Below, piece by piece: positions 20,136-28,445 of a stretch of DNA of 64,000 bases. A program made the translations under genes and the position numbers. Origin of the DNA: Muribaculaceae bacterium (GTDB lineage Bacteria; Bacteroidota; Bacteroidia; Bacteroidales; Muribaculaceae); contig JAGAJP010000060.1 in assembly GCA_017626045.1 (NCBI GenBank), positions 1 to 64,000 on the forward strand, given 5' to 3'. The notes under the pieces are model-generated. The model was given only the letters and a program-made list of their open reading frames with translations, was not told where the DNA came from and did no database searches. Every line of letters begins with the position of its first letter. The first letter of the stretch is position 1.

Positions 20136-22373
20136 ATGAACATCAACTATAAAATGTCGTTCGTCGCACTCGCCGGTCTTGTACTGGCGGGATGCGCCGA
20201 TACCGACATCGACTATGTCGCAGTCGACAAGCCGCAGAGTATCGCCGAGCTTGAATATCTCGACGCTTACGGCGCGCTCAAAGACTATGTGGACCGCAGC
20301 ACGCATCCGGTGTTCCGTCTCGGAACCGGAGTAGGTGCTCAGGATTATGTAGACGGCAAGCTCCCCTTCCGTGTCACCAATGCCAATTTCGACATGATGA
20401 CTGCCGGAAACGCCATGAAGTATGGCTCGATTGTGGGCGACAACGGTGAGATGAACTTCAGTCTTGTGGAAAAGTTTGTGGAGGCAGCAAAGGCTTCCGG
20501 TATGGAGATATACGGACATACGCTTTGCTGGCATGAACAGCAGAACGTGAAGTACCTCAACAAACTTATCGCCGACCAGGAGATAGAAGTCGATCCCGAC
20601 CAAAAAGAGGAGAAGATCGACGCGAAAAAGGACTATAAGAACGACTCGAAATTCCCTTACTTCGTGATGGGCTACGAGCCGCAGATCATCAATGGAATCC
20701 TTACCGTGCCGGAATATCCGGGCGACTGGTATCAGTTCTTCGTGATGGACGGTCTTTCTTTCAAAGAGGGTCAGGCTTATCGCGTGACCGCAAGGTTGAA
20801 GGGCAGCCAGGAAGGTGAGCTCAACGTGCAGCTCGGCAACTGGGGCGCTCTCCAGGAAGCGAAAATGAAGATTCCGGCTGACTGGGAAGAGGTGACAATA
20901 GACCTCAATCCACAGACAGTGGAAACAGGTTTCTGCGTGTTCCAGCCCGGAACATATCCCGGAAAACTTGAGATCGAGTGGGTGCAGGTTTCCCACCTCC
21001 AGACTCCTGTGATGGAAGTAGGTGTGCCTCTGATTGCCAATGGCGACGCCGACAAGGGCCAGAGCGCAAATGTCATTTCCCGTGTCCCGGGCTCGCCTGA
21101 CACACCGGCAAAGGTAGTCGACGACCCCGCAGGCACAGGTAAGGTATACGCCTCCAGCTACAATGACTCGCCTGCCGAGGCTTGGGACTCACAGCTCTTC
21201 ATCACTTCCGACACTCCTCTCGAGGCAGGTACGAAGATTCATGTGAAATTCCGCTATAAGGCTACCGACGCCCGCAACATCGATACACAGGCTCACGGTA
21301 AGCCGGGTGACTACCACTATTGGCAGTTTATCGGCACTCTCAACGCCACTACCGAATGGCAGGATCATGAGTATACCGGCACTATTTCAGCAGAGCAGGC
21401 AGGAAGCGGCGGTTGCTCCTCGATTGCGTTCAACCTCAGCAGCGCTCCGTCTGCAGGTACGTTCTATATCGACGACGTGGTATTCGAGAAATTGGTAAGC
21501 TCCAACACCAAACCTCTGACTCCGGAAGAGAAGGAAAGCATCCTTACCGCTGAGATGGAACGTTGGGTGAAGGGTATGATGGAGGCTACTGCCGGCGAAG
21601 TGAAGGCCTGGGACGTGGTTAACGAGGCTATTTCCGGCGGCCCGTGGGGTCAGCGCTACGACCTGCAGCATGCCGCTACTACCGATGATCCTTCCAACAA
21701 GTTCTTCTGGCAGGATTATCTGGGCGATAACTTCGCAAGAGTGCCTGTCAAGTTTGCACGCCAGTATTTCGCTGAATACGGTGGTAATCCGGAAGAGCTG
21801 AAACTCTTCATCAACGACTACAACCTCGAGAGCGACTGGGACGACAACCAGAAACTCAAGAGCCTTATCAGCTGGATCGAGCAGTGGGAGAGCGATGGCG
21901 AGACCAAGATCGACGGTATCGGCACACAGATGCACGTAAGCTATCATCTCAACCCCGCTACTCAGCAGAGCAAGGAGAAGCATATCGAGAAGATGTTCGA
22001 GCTTATGGCTGCAACCGGTAAGCTGGTGCGCATCACCGAGCTCGACATGGGTCTCGTGGACGAGAACGGCAATGCTGTCAAGACCGAAAATGTCACTCTG
22101 GAGCAGCATAAGAAGATGGCTGAACACTACAAGTGGATCATCTCCAAATACTTCGAGAAAGTTCCTCAGGCTCAGCAGTTCGGCATCTGCCAGTGGGCAC
22201 AGACAGACAGCCCCGAAGGCTCAGGCTGGCGCGCAGGCGAGCCTATCGGTCTCTGGAACACCAACTATCAGCGCAAACCGCAGTATGGCGGCTTCGCCGA
22301 CGGTCTTAAGGGCAACGCGGCTGCTCCTGCCGCCGCCCCCGCAGCAGCTCCTGAAGCGGCTCCCGCTAAATAA
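20136..22373 (+). CDS. xyn10C: GH10 endo-xylanase with carbohydrate-binding modules inserted in the barrel, lipoprotein (Xyn10C-like)
   Basis: A 745-residue surface xylanase. The lipobox is VLAGC. The GH10 barrel starts at about residue 30, is interrupted after HTLCWHEQ (about 130) by roughly 290 residues of beta-sandwich that look like two CBM4-type modules (FPYFVMGYEP... and GVPLIANGDADKG...), and resumes before the acid/base glutamate in WDVVNEAIS (E497) and the nucleophile in ITELDMG (E635). The family is known for surface cleavage and binding of xylan. The C-terminus is an unusual alanine/proline repeat (about 20 residues) that may be a linker-like tail. The first CBM is closely similar to the free-standing protein encoded next. 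Confidence 0.92.
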   Translation: MNINYKMSFVALAGLVLAGCADTDIDYVAVDKPQSIAELEYLDAYGALKDYVDRSTHPVFRLGTGVGAQDYVDGKLPFRVTNANFDMMTAGNAMKYGSIVGDNGEMNFSLVEKFVEAAKASGMEIYGHTLCWHEQQNVKYLNKLIADQEIEVDPDQKEEKIDAKKDYKNDSKFPYFVMGYEPQIINGILTVPEYPGDWYQFFVMDGLSFKEGQAYRVTARLKGSQEGELNVQLGNWGALQEAKMKIPADWEEVTIDLNPQTVETGFCVFQPGTYPGKLEIEWVQVSHLQTPVMEVGVPLIANGDADKGQSANVISRVPGSPDTPAKVVDDPAGTGKVYASSYNDSPAEAWDSQLFITSDTPLEAGTKIHVKFRYKATDARNIDTQAHGKPGDYHYWQFIGTLNATTEWQDHEYTGTISAEQAGSGGCSSIAFNLSSAPSAGTFYIDDVVFEKLVSSNTKPLTPEEKESILTAEMERWVKGMMEATAGEVKAWDVVNEAISGGPWGQRYDLQHAATTDDPSNKFFWQDYLGDNFARVPVKFARQYFAEYGGNPEELKLFINDYNLESDWDDNQKLKSLISWIEQWESDGETKIDGIGTQMHVSYHLNPATQQSKEKHIEKMFELMAATGKLVRITELDMGLVDENGNAVKTENVTLEQHKKMAEHYKWIISKYFEKVPQAQQFGICQWAQTDSPEGSGWRAGEPIGLWNTNYQRKPQYGGFADGLKGNAAAPAAAPAAAPEAAPAK

Positions 22374-22417
22374 TCAAGGCTACGCGAAAACCAATTAATG
22401 TTTTTTTCTAATCGAAC

Positions 22418-22445
22418 CCGGAGGCGGATTGCCTTCCGCCTCCGG
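22418..22445 (+). terminator. Intercistronic hairpin inside the locus
   Basis: An 11-bp perfect GC-rich stem (22418-22428 with 22435-22445) with a 6-base loop, 22 bp before the next start. A T-run precedes rather than follows it, so it may act as a processing or stability element or a leaky terminator. Confidence 0.55.
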
Positions 22446-22467
22446 TTCCTAAAATTCAAGTTACTAT

Positions 22468-23565
22468 ATGAAAAAGTTTTTACTTTCAGTTGTTGCCGCA
22501 GTTATGGGTCTGAGCACTTATGCTGCCACAGTGTATGAGAAGTCATTCTCCGAGTTTGACAAGTTCCCATACTATGTCATGGGGTATGAACCCACCATCG
22601 AGAACGGTATTCTTAAGTCTTCCTACCCCGGATCCTGGTATCAGTATTTCATCGCCGACGGGATTTCCACAACTGCAGGCGAGTCATATACCGCCACTGT
22701 TAAGATCAAGGCTTCCATGGCAGGTTCCCTCGCCCTCAACATGGGCTGGGGCTGGGGCGACGGCGAACAGCTGAAATCTTCAATCAACGTGACCACAGAA
22801 TGGAGCGAGGCCAAGACTACCTTCAACGGTGTCGGCGGCGCTTCCTGCAACCTTGTTCTCCAGCCCGGAACTTTTGAAGGCGACATCGAAATCGAATGGG
22901 TGAAGGTGGAAGACGGGGCTCCCGCAGTGGAAATCCCCACAACCGGTGATATCGTGGCTGAATACTACACTGCCAACTCCGACAAGACTGTGGCAGGCTG
23001 GGGCGGATCCGCAACTTTCGAAAATGTAGAGGAAGACGGCAAACCCTGCGTTAAGTTCACCAACCCCACAGCGACAGACGGCGCATGGGGCGTGCAGATG
23101 GCTTTCATGAACGACTTCGTAGCAGGCACAACATACTATCTTGGTTTCGACATCAAGGGTGACGCCGCAAAGGGTATCGCTACATCCTACCAGTCAGCCG
23201 GCGAGGAAAACGGCAGCGCTTATTATGAAGACAAGGGTTCCATGACCGCGTTTGACGTTACTCCCGAGTGGGAACACGTCATCATATACGGTGAATGCAC
23301 TGCAGGCAGCAACCCCGAGCATAAGGCAAACCGTCTGCTCATGAACCTCGGCAAGTATGTCGGCACGTTCTATATGACCAACGTTACCATCTATACCGCA
23401 AAAGGTGACGGCGTGGAGACTGTCGGCGCAGCCGTAGAGAACGCTCCCCAGGGTGTCTACAACCTTCAGGGTATCCGCGTGCTTGACACATACGATGCAT
23501 CAGCTGTAAGAAACCTTCCGAAGGGTATCTACGTGGTGAATGGCAAAAAGACTGTTGTGAAATAA
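22468..23565 (+). CDS. Free-standing secreted carbohydrate-binding protein with two CBM4-like modules
   Basis: This 365-residue exported protein has a signal peptide (ending TYAA), two beta-sandwich modules and a short C-terminal sorting-like tail (GVYNLQGIRV ... LPKGIYVVNGKK). The first module begins FPYYVMGYEPTIENGILK and continues PGSWYQYF; this mirrors the module inside the upstream xylanase (FPYFVMGYEPQIINGIL, PGDWYQFF). The second module (about 155-310) has the TTYYLGFDIKG pattern of CBM4/9. No catalytic residues are seen. It may tether or expose xylan. It sits 94 bp after the xylanase, beyond a hairpin, and ends at a terminator-like hairpin. Confidence 0.75.
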   Translation: MKKFLLSVVAAVMGLSTYAATVYEKSFSEFDKFPYYVMGYEPTIENGILKSSYPGSWYQYFIADGISTTAGESYTATVKIKASMAGSLALNMGWGWGDGEQLKSSINVTTEWSEAKTTFNGVGGASCNLVLQPGTFEGDIEIEWVKVEDGAPAVEIPTTGDIVAEYYTANSDKTVAGWGGSATFENVEEDGKPCVKFTNPTATDGAWGVQMAFMNDFVAGTTYYLGFDIKGDAAKGIATSYQSAGEENGSAYYEDKGSMTAFDVTPEWEHVIIYGECTAGSNPEHKANRLLMNLGKYVGTFYMTNVTIYTAKGDGVETVGAAVENAPQGVYNLQGIRVLDTYDASAVRNLPKGIYVVNGKKTVVK

Positions 23566-23598
23566 TTCCCACGGCTCATTAGTTGTTAATTATAATTG

Positions 23599-23642
23599 AC
23601 AGACCGGAGAGTCCGGAAAAGATTCTCCGGCCTGTGTTTTTT
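23599..23642 (+). terminator. Likely intrinsic terminator
   Basis: A 12-bp stem with one mismatch (23599-23610 with 23624-23635) is followed by T at 23637-23642. It lies between the binding-protein and GH5 genes, so downstream genes may depend on read-through or another promoter. Confidence 0.7.
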
Positions 23643-23657
23643 ACTTCGATGTGAATC

Positions 23658-25313
23658 ATGAAAAACAGAATCTATACATTTCTTCTGATGGCGGTGACGG
23701 CATTGAGTGCCATGTCGTGGACCGGTATGGAGATGCCGAAACTCCATGTGGAAGGCCGCTGGCTGGTGACTGAAGACGGTAGCCATGTCAATCTTCACGG
23801 ATTCGGCCAGACCTACAGCCCATGGTTTAACGAGCGCGGCACTAAATGGTCCAATTATGATGTGGACGCTTGTCTTAAATACAACAAAAAGAATATCGAC
23901 GATATGATGAAGGCGGGATGGAAAGTGAATTTCCTTCGTCTTCACATGGACCCCTACTGGTCCAATACTCCCGGTGTGCAGACTGCCGGCGAGCATGATA
24001 TTTCGGCTTTTGACTTCAACCGTTTCCGCAAATACCTTGCCGAAGTCTTTATCCCGATGGCTGAATACGCTGTGGATTGCGGCATGTATGTAGTGATGCG
24101 TCCGCCGGGTGTATGCCCGCAGGAAATCGCCGTGGGAGATGCCTATCACAAGTATCTGAAGCGGGTGTGGGGTTATGTGTCGTCGCAGAAAAAACTTACA
24201 GATAATCCACACATTATGTTTGAGCTTGCCAACGAGCCGGTCCGCATAATGGACGACGACGGCAAGTATCGCGCCGAGACTGACGGCTGCAACCGGAATC
24301 TCTCTCAGTTCTTCCAGGAGATTGTGGACCTGATGCGCGGCAACGGATGCAACAACATCCTTTGGGTGCCAGGCACCGGCTATCAGTCGCAATATGCCGG
24401 TTATGCCAAATATCCCATCAAGGGGGAGAATATCGGATATGCCGTTCACGTATATCCCGGATGGTATGGCAGCGACGCCATGGAGCCGAGTCATGAATTG
24501 GGTGGTGGCTACGGCGGACATTTCACCGCTTTTGAAAACGGCTGGAGTCGACAGGTGCTTCCGGCTGCACAGATAGCTCCCATCATGGTCACAGAAATGG
24601 ACTGGGCTCCTTCTGTCTACGACGCGTCATGGGGCAAGAGCATCACCGGAACTATGCTCGGACAGGGTTTCGGTTCCAATTTTAAAATTATCGCGGATAA
24701 CACGGGAAATGTAAGCTGGATGATCTTTACCGGCTCTGAATGGCTTTCTAAATTCAAGGATGAGCCGGGAAGCGAAGGTAACTATACTTTCCTTACCGAT
24801 CCGGATGCCTGTCCCTGGCCCGCATATCACTGGTTTAAGGACTACGCAGGCGATGAGCTGGAGGTGTCGTCACCGGAACTTTGTCTCGCACCGCGTGCCG
24901 AAAAACAGCCTGAGGAATATAGACTCAAGTTGGGGCAGACAGTGAGCATGGCTTTGATTGGAAGAGGTACGGATATCGAGCTTAATGCCATCAATGTCGA
25001 GGCGGAGTTCTCCAATCCTGATGTCGTGTCGTGGGAAAGAGGAAATATGCGCTCCCTGAAGGAGGGCGTTACTGACTGTACGTTCCGATATACATACGGC
25101 GGCAAGAAAGGGGAGAAAAAAGTCACGATCATATCCGGAAATCCGATGGGTGTGGAAGGAGTGGAATCTACTCCCGACCGCTTGGTGGATGTCTTCTCCA
25201 TGCAGGGAATCCTGTTGCGCAGCCGTGTGCCGCAAGCAGAGGCAACTGAAGGGCTTCCTTCAGGAATCTATATCGTAGGCGGCAAGAAGACCCTGGTCGG
25301 TCAAAATAAATAA
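23658..25313 (+). CDS. Secreted GH5 glycoside hydrolase
   Basis: A 551-residue GH5 enzyme with a signal peptide, a TIM barrel to about residue 390, a beta-rich region, and a sorting-like C-terminal tail (VDVFSMQGILL ... LPSGIYIVGGKK). The acid/base glutamate is in MFELANEP (E193) and the nucleophile in VTEMDW (E313). The barrel opens with HLHGFGQ-like NLHGFGQTYSPW, common to clan A GH5 enzymes. Location suggests a xylanase of a xylan-active GH5 subfamily such as GH5_21, but the subfamily was not tested; endoglucanase activity is not excluded. Confidence 0.82.
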   Translation: MKNRIYTFLLMAVTALSAMSWTGMEMPKLHVEGRWLVTEDGSHVNLHGFGQTYSPWFNERGTKWSNYDVDACLKYNKKNIDDMMKAGWKVNFLRLHMDPYWSNTPGVQTAGEHDISAFDFNRFRKYLAEVFIPMAEYAVDCGMYVVMRPPGVCPQEIAVGDAYHKYLKRVWGYVSSQKKLTDNPHIMFELANEPVRIMDDDGKYRAETDGCNRNLSQFFQEIVDLMRGNGCNNILWVPGTGYQSQYAGYAKYPIKGENIGYAVHVYPGWYGSDAMEPSHELGGGYGGHFTAFENGWSRQVLPAAQIAPIMVTEMDWAPSVYDASWGKSITGTMLGQGFGSNFKIIADNTGNVSWMIFTGSEWLSKFKDEPGSEGNYTFLTDPDACPWPAYHWFKDYAGDELEVSSPELCLAPRAEKQPEEYRLKLGQTVSMALIGRGTDIELNAINVEAEFSNPDVVSWERGNMRSLKEGVTDCTFRYTYGGKKGEKKVTIISGNPMGVEGVESTPDRLVDVFSMQGILLRSRVPQAEATEGLPSGIYIVGGKKTLVGQNK

Positions 25314-25364
25314 TGAATAAGACGGTGAGGTTTAAACAACTTCATGTTAATTATAAGAAATTGT

Positions 25365-26831
25365 ATGAGAGTCAATATTTTGAAAACGATGGCGATTGCC
25401 ACCATGATTTCCGGCGCGGCACTTGAAATTAACGCTGCCCCGGATCCCAATTTCCATATCTATCTCTGCATCGGGCAGTCGAATATGGAAGGGAACGCCT
25501 CAATAGAGCCAATCGACCGGCAGAATGTGCCGGAACGGTTCAAGGTGATGTCGGCAGTGGATTATAAGTATCCCGCCCGCACGAAAGGTGAGTGGTATGT
25601 GGCAGTTCCACCTTTGGTGAGAGAAAACACCGGGCTTACCCCGATAGATTATTTCGGACGCACGATGGTGGCGAATCTTCCGGAAGAAGTCACTGTTGGA
25701 GTGATTCCTGTTGCGGTGGGTGGTTGCAGAATCGAGCATCTCGACAAGGATTACGACCCTGCTCAGCTGTCGCAGGAGGCTGACTGGTTCCGCGGTTTCA
25801 TGAGTGCTTACGACAACAAGCCTTACGACCGTCTGCTGGAATGCGCGCGCAAGGCAGCGGAGGTGGGCGTGATAAAGGGTATACTCCTCCATCAGGGTGA
25901 ATCCAACAACGGTGACCGTCAGTGGCCGACGAAGGTTAAGAAGGTATACGACGACATTCTCGCCGACCTCGGACTTGAGGCGGGCTCAATTCCTCTTCTC
26001 GCAGGAGAAGTGGTGCGCAGCGACCAGGGTGGCGTGTGCGGCGGTATGAACGACATAATCCGTGACCTCCCCTCAACACTTCCTCAGGCTCGCGTGGTGA
26101 CCGCCGCGGGACTCCCGCAGAAGGGTGACGGACTCCATTTCACCGCTCATGCCTATAGGGTGCTCGGATGCCGCTATGCCACCGAGATGCTCGCCACTAT
26201 GGGCATCACTGACCCTAAGGTAGACTATTCCGAGGATGTGCCTTTTGTGCCCACCCCGGAGCCATCGGAAGGTGATTTCGTATTCGACTTCCAGTATTTC
26301 AATCCCAAAATCTTTGGAGACGGCACTTTCGATGCCACTACCGGCACTTTCCAGGCAGGACAGTGGGGGTTCGGAGGCTGGGAATATGACCGGCCTATCG
26401 ATCTTTCCGGCTACAAGTATATAGTGGCGGAACTGAAGGAGGGCGACAAGGACAATGCGGAACTCCGGGTGTTTGACACCTCAAGTTATTGGGAGAAATC
26501 ATACGAAGGCAAATTCAACGGAGGAACACTTATCGTGGCGGAACTGAGCGGTATGATGAAGAATCTTGAAAGCGGCATCAAGCCGGTCGACACTTCGAAA
26601 ATCTATCGTGTCGGATTCTGGGGGCATGGCAGAAATCCCATTCATATCAAGCATGTGTATGCCACCAATGTCAATCCCTATGACACCAAAGTGGAGGGTG
26701 TGACTGCAGAAATCGGTGCGGATGGCTCCGTCTATAATCTGCTCGGCATGAAGGTGTCTGATTCTATCGGAGATGCCGATCTTGAGCCGGGTATCTACAT
26801 CAGTGCGGGCAGAAAGTTTGTGATGCGCTGA
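25365..26831 (+). CDS. CE6/SASA-type acetyl esterase with C-terminal beta-sandwich
   Basis: The protein (488 residues from ATG 25365) has an N-terminal signal peptide, an SGNH-type esterase domain with the nucleophile in IGQSNMEG (S39), HQGESN (about 185) and the catalytic DGLHFTAHAY block (about 260), then a jelly-roll domain (300-440) and a sorting-like tail (SVYNLLGMKV ... LEPGIYISAGRK). CE6 esterases remove acetyl groups from xylan. An ATG seven codons upstream (25344) is possible, but the chosen start gives a shorter, cleaner signal peptide. It follows the GH5 stop by about 50 bp. Confidence 0.8.
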   Translation: MRVNILKTMAIATMISGAALEINAAPDPNFHIYLCIGQSNMEGNASIEPIDRQNVPERFKVMSAVDYKYPARTKGEWYVAVPPLVRENTGLTPIDYFGRTMVANLPEEVTVGVIPVAVGGCRIEHLDKDYDPAQLSQEADWFRGFMSAYDNKPYDRLLECARKAAEVGVIKGILLHQGESNNGDRQWPTKVKKVYDDILADLGLEAGSIPLLAGEVVRSDQGGVCGGMNDIIRDLPSTLPQARVVTAAGLPQKGDGLHFTAHAYRVLGCRYATEMLATMGITDPKVDYSEDVPFVPTPEPSEGDFVFDFQYFNPKIFGDGTFDATTGTFQAGQWGFGGWEYDRPIDLSGYKYIVAELKEGDKDNAELRVFDTSSYWEKSYEGKFNGGTLIVAELSGMMKNLESGIKPVDTSKIYRVGFWGHGRNPIHIKHVYATNVNPYDTKVEGVTAEIGADGSVYNLLGMKVSDSIGDADLEPGIYISAGRKFVMR

Positions 26832-26854
26832 AATTCTGAATTGAATTAGGAATT

Positions 26855-28237
26855 ATGAATACGGAAAAATTAAGAAAAAGTGCATTTATAATCGCCGTGA
26901 CTGTGGCGGTTGCCTCTGCGAATGCAGAAAATCCTTTTGTGCAGACATGCTACACCACTGACCCGGCTCCTATGGTTCACGGCGACAGACTGTATGTCTA
27001 CACCGGTCATGACGAGGACAACGCGGATTTCTTCTGGATGCAGGAATGGCGCGTGTATTCCACCGACGATATGGTGAACTGGACCGACCACGGCTCTCCT
27101 CTCGCCATTGAGGATTTCAGCTGGGGCGACGACAGGGCGTGGGCTCCGCAGTGTGTTGAGAGAAACGGCAAGTTCTATCTGTATGTTCCTCTGCATTCCT
27201 CTCTGAGCGGCACAATGGCTATCGGCGTGGCGGTAGGCGATACTCCGGTGGGTCCGTTCAAGGACGCGATAGGAGCTCCTCTTGTCGACGGAAGCTGGGA
27301 CTATATTGATCCTACAGTCTTTATCGATGACGACGGTCAGGCTTATCTCTACTGGGGAAACCCGAAACTGTATTATGTCAAACTTAACAAGGACATGGTT
27401 TCTTTCGATGGCAAAGTACATGTGGTGGAGCAGACCCCTGAGGGTTTCGGAGAGCCTAAGTTCGTGCCGATGGAAGCGGACAAGAAATATTTCTCCACTT
27501 ATACGGAGGGTCCCTGGTTCTATAAGAGAAACGGAAAATACTATATGGTGTATGCTGCGGGAGGAATCCCCGAACACATAGGGTATTCGATGAGTGACTC
27601 ACCGACAGGACCTTGGAAATACAAGGGTGTGATAATGCCTCAGTGCGACACGAATTCCTTTACGAACCATTCCGGAATCATCGACTATAAGGGAAAGTCT
27701 TATTTCTTTTATCATACGGGAAAACTGCCCGGTGGCGGTGGCTTCGCACGCAGTATCGCCGTCGAGCCGTTTGAATACAATGCGGACGGCACAATACCGG
27801 AAATCATGCCTACCGATAAGGGTGTGGCGCCTGTGGGCACTCTAAATCCCTTCAAACGCACAGAGGCTGAGACCATGGCGTGGAGCCAGGGTGTAGGCAC
27901 AGAGCAGAATGCCGAGACCGGTGTGTATGTCTCGGATATCCACAACGGAGACTTTATTAAGGTCGCCAATGTGAATTTCGGGAGTGGTGCGCCGAAGAAG
28001 TTCGGAGCGTCTGTGGCGAGCGCGCTGCGTGGCGGAACGATTGAGGTGCGCATGGACAGTATCGACGGTCCTCTGGTTGCCGAACTCCCCGTGAGCGGCA
28101 CCGGAGGCTGGGAAAACTGGCGATATGTGGAGACCGACGCCAAGGCCGAGGTGCCAGGAGTCCATGATATTTATTTCCTTTTCAAGGGTCGAAAGGGTCC
28201 AAAGCTCTTCAATCTTGACTATTGGATGTTTAAATAG
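26855..28237 (+). CDS. GH43 glycosidase with CBM6 (arabinoxylan arabinofuranohydrolase type)
   Basis: A 460-residue secreted protein with signal peptide (ending ASANA), a GH43 propeller and a CBM6 module. The base aspartate is in TTDPAPM (D36), the tuning aspartate in YIDPTVFIDD, and the acid glutamate in YTEGPWF (about 218). The last 125 residues (RTEAETMAW ... NLDYWMFK) are a CBM6 beta-sandwich that would bind xylan chains. The architecture matches arabinofuranosidases that strip arabinose from arabinoxylan. It is 23 bp after the esterase, probably the same transcript. Confidence 0.87.
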   Translation: MNTEKLRKSAFIIAVTVAVASANAENPFVQTCYTTDPAPMVHGDRLYVYTGHDEDNADFFWMQEWRVYSTDDMVNWTDHGSPLAIEDFSWGDDRAWAPQCVERNGKFYLYVPLHSSLSGTMAIGVAVGDTPVGPFKDAIGAPLVDGSWDYIDPTVFIDDDGQAYLYWGNPKLYYVKLNKDMVSFDGKVHVVEQTPEGFGEPKFVPMEADKKYFSTYTEGPWFYKRNGKYYMVYAAGGIPEHIGYSMSDSPTGPWKYKGVIMPQCDTNSFTNHSGIIDYKGKSYFFYHTGKLPGGGGFARSIAVEPFEYNADGTIPEIMPTDKGVAPVGTLNPFKRTEAETMAWSQGVGTEQNAETGVYVSDIHNGDFIKVANVNFGSGAPKKFGASVASALRGGTIEVRMDSIDGPLVAELPVSGTGGWENWRYVETDAKAEVPGVHDIYFLFKGRKGPKLFNLDYWMFK

Positions 28238-28263
28238 TATTATTTGCTCGTAATCTTTTGTAA

Positions 28264-28297
28264 GACACCTCGTTCGGCATTCGCCGGGCGAGGTGTC
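28264..28297 (+). terminator. Hairpin after GH43-CBM6 gene
   Basis: A 9-bp stem (28264-28272 with 28289-28297) with an inner CGGC/GCCG pairing, 26 bp after the stop. No strong T-run follows. A new promoter-like element lies downstream, so this probably ends the preceding unit. Confidence 0.6.
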
Positions 28298-28408
28298 GCA
28301 CTTTATAGGTATACATTATCAAACATATTTGTAACATAAGGAAACTTGGAGGTGATGTTTTCGCACGTGTTTTCTACATGCTTGAACATGCGTTGCCGCA
28401 ATTATAAC

Positions 28409-28416
28409 TAATTTTG
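28409..28416 (+). promoter_or_regulatory. Candidate -7 element for the last GH43 gene
   Basis: TAATTTTG fits the Bacteroidetes consensus and lies 30 bp before the start. No -33 TTTG is seen at the proper distance, as with the other promoters of this locus. Confidence 0.45.
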
Positions 28417-28445
28417 CACCGCAAACCTGATAAAACTCTAAGCAC

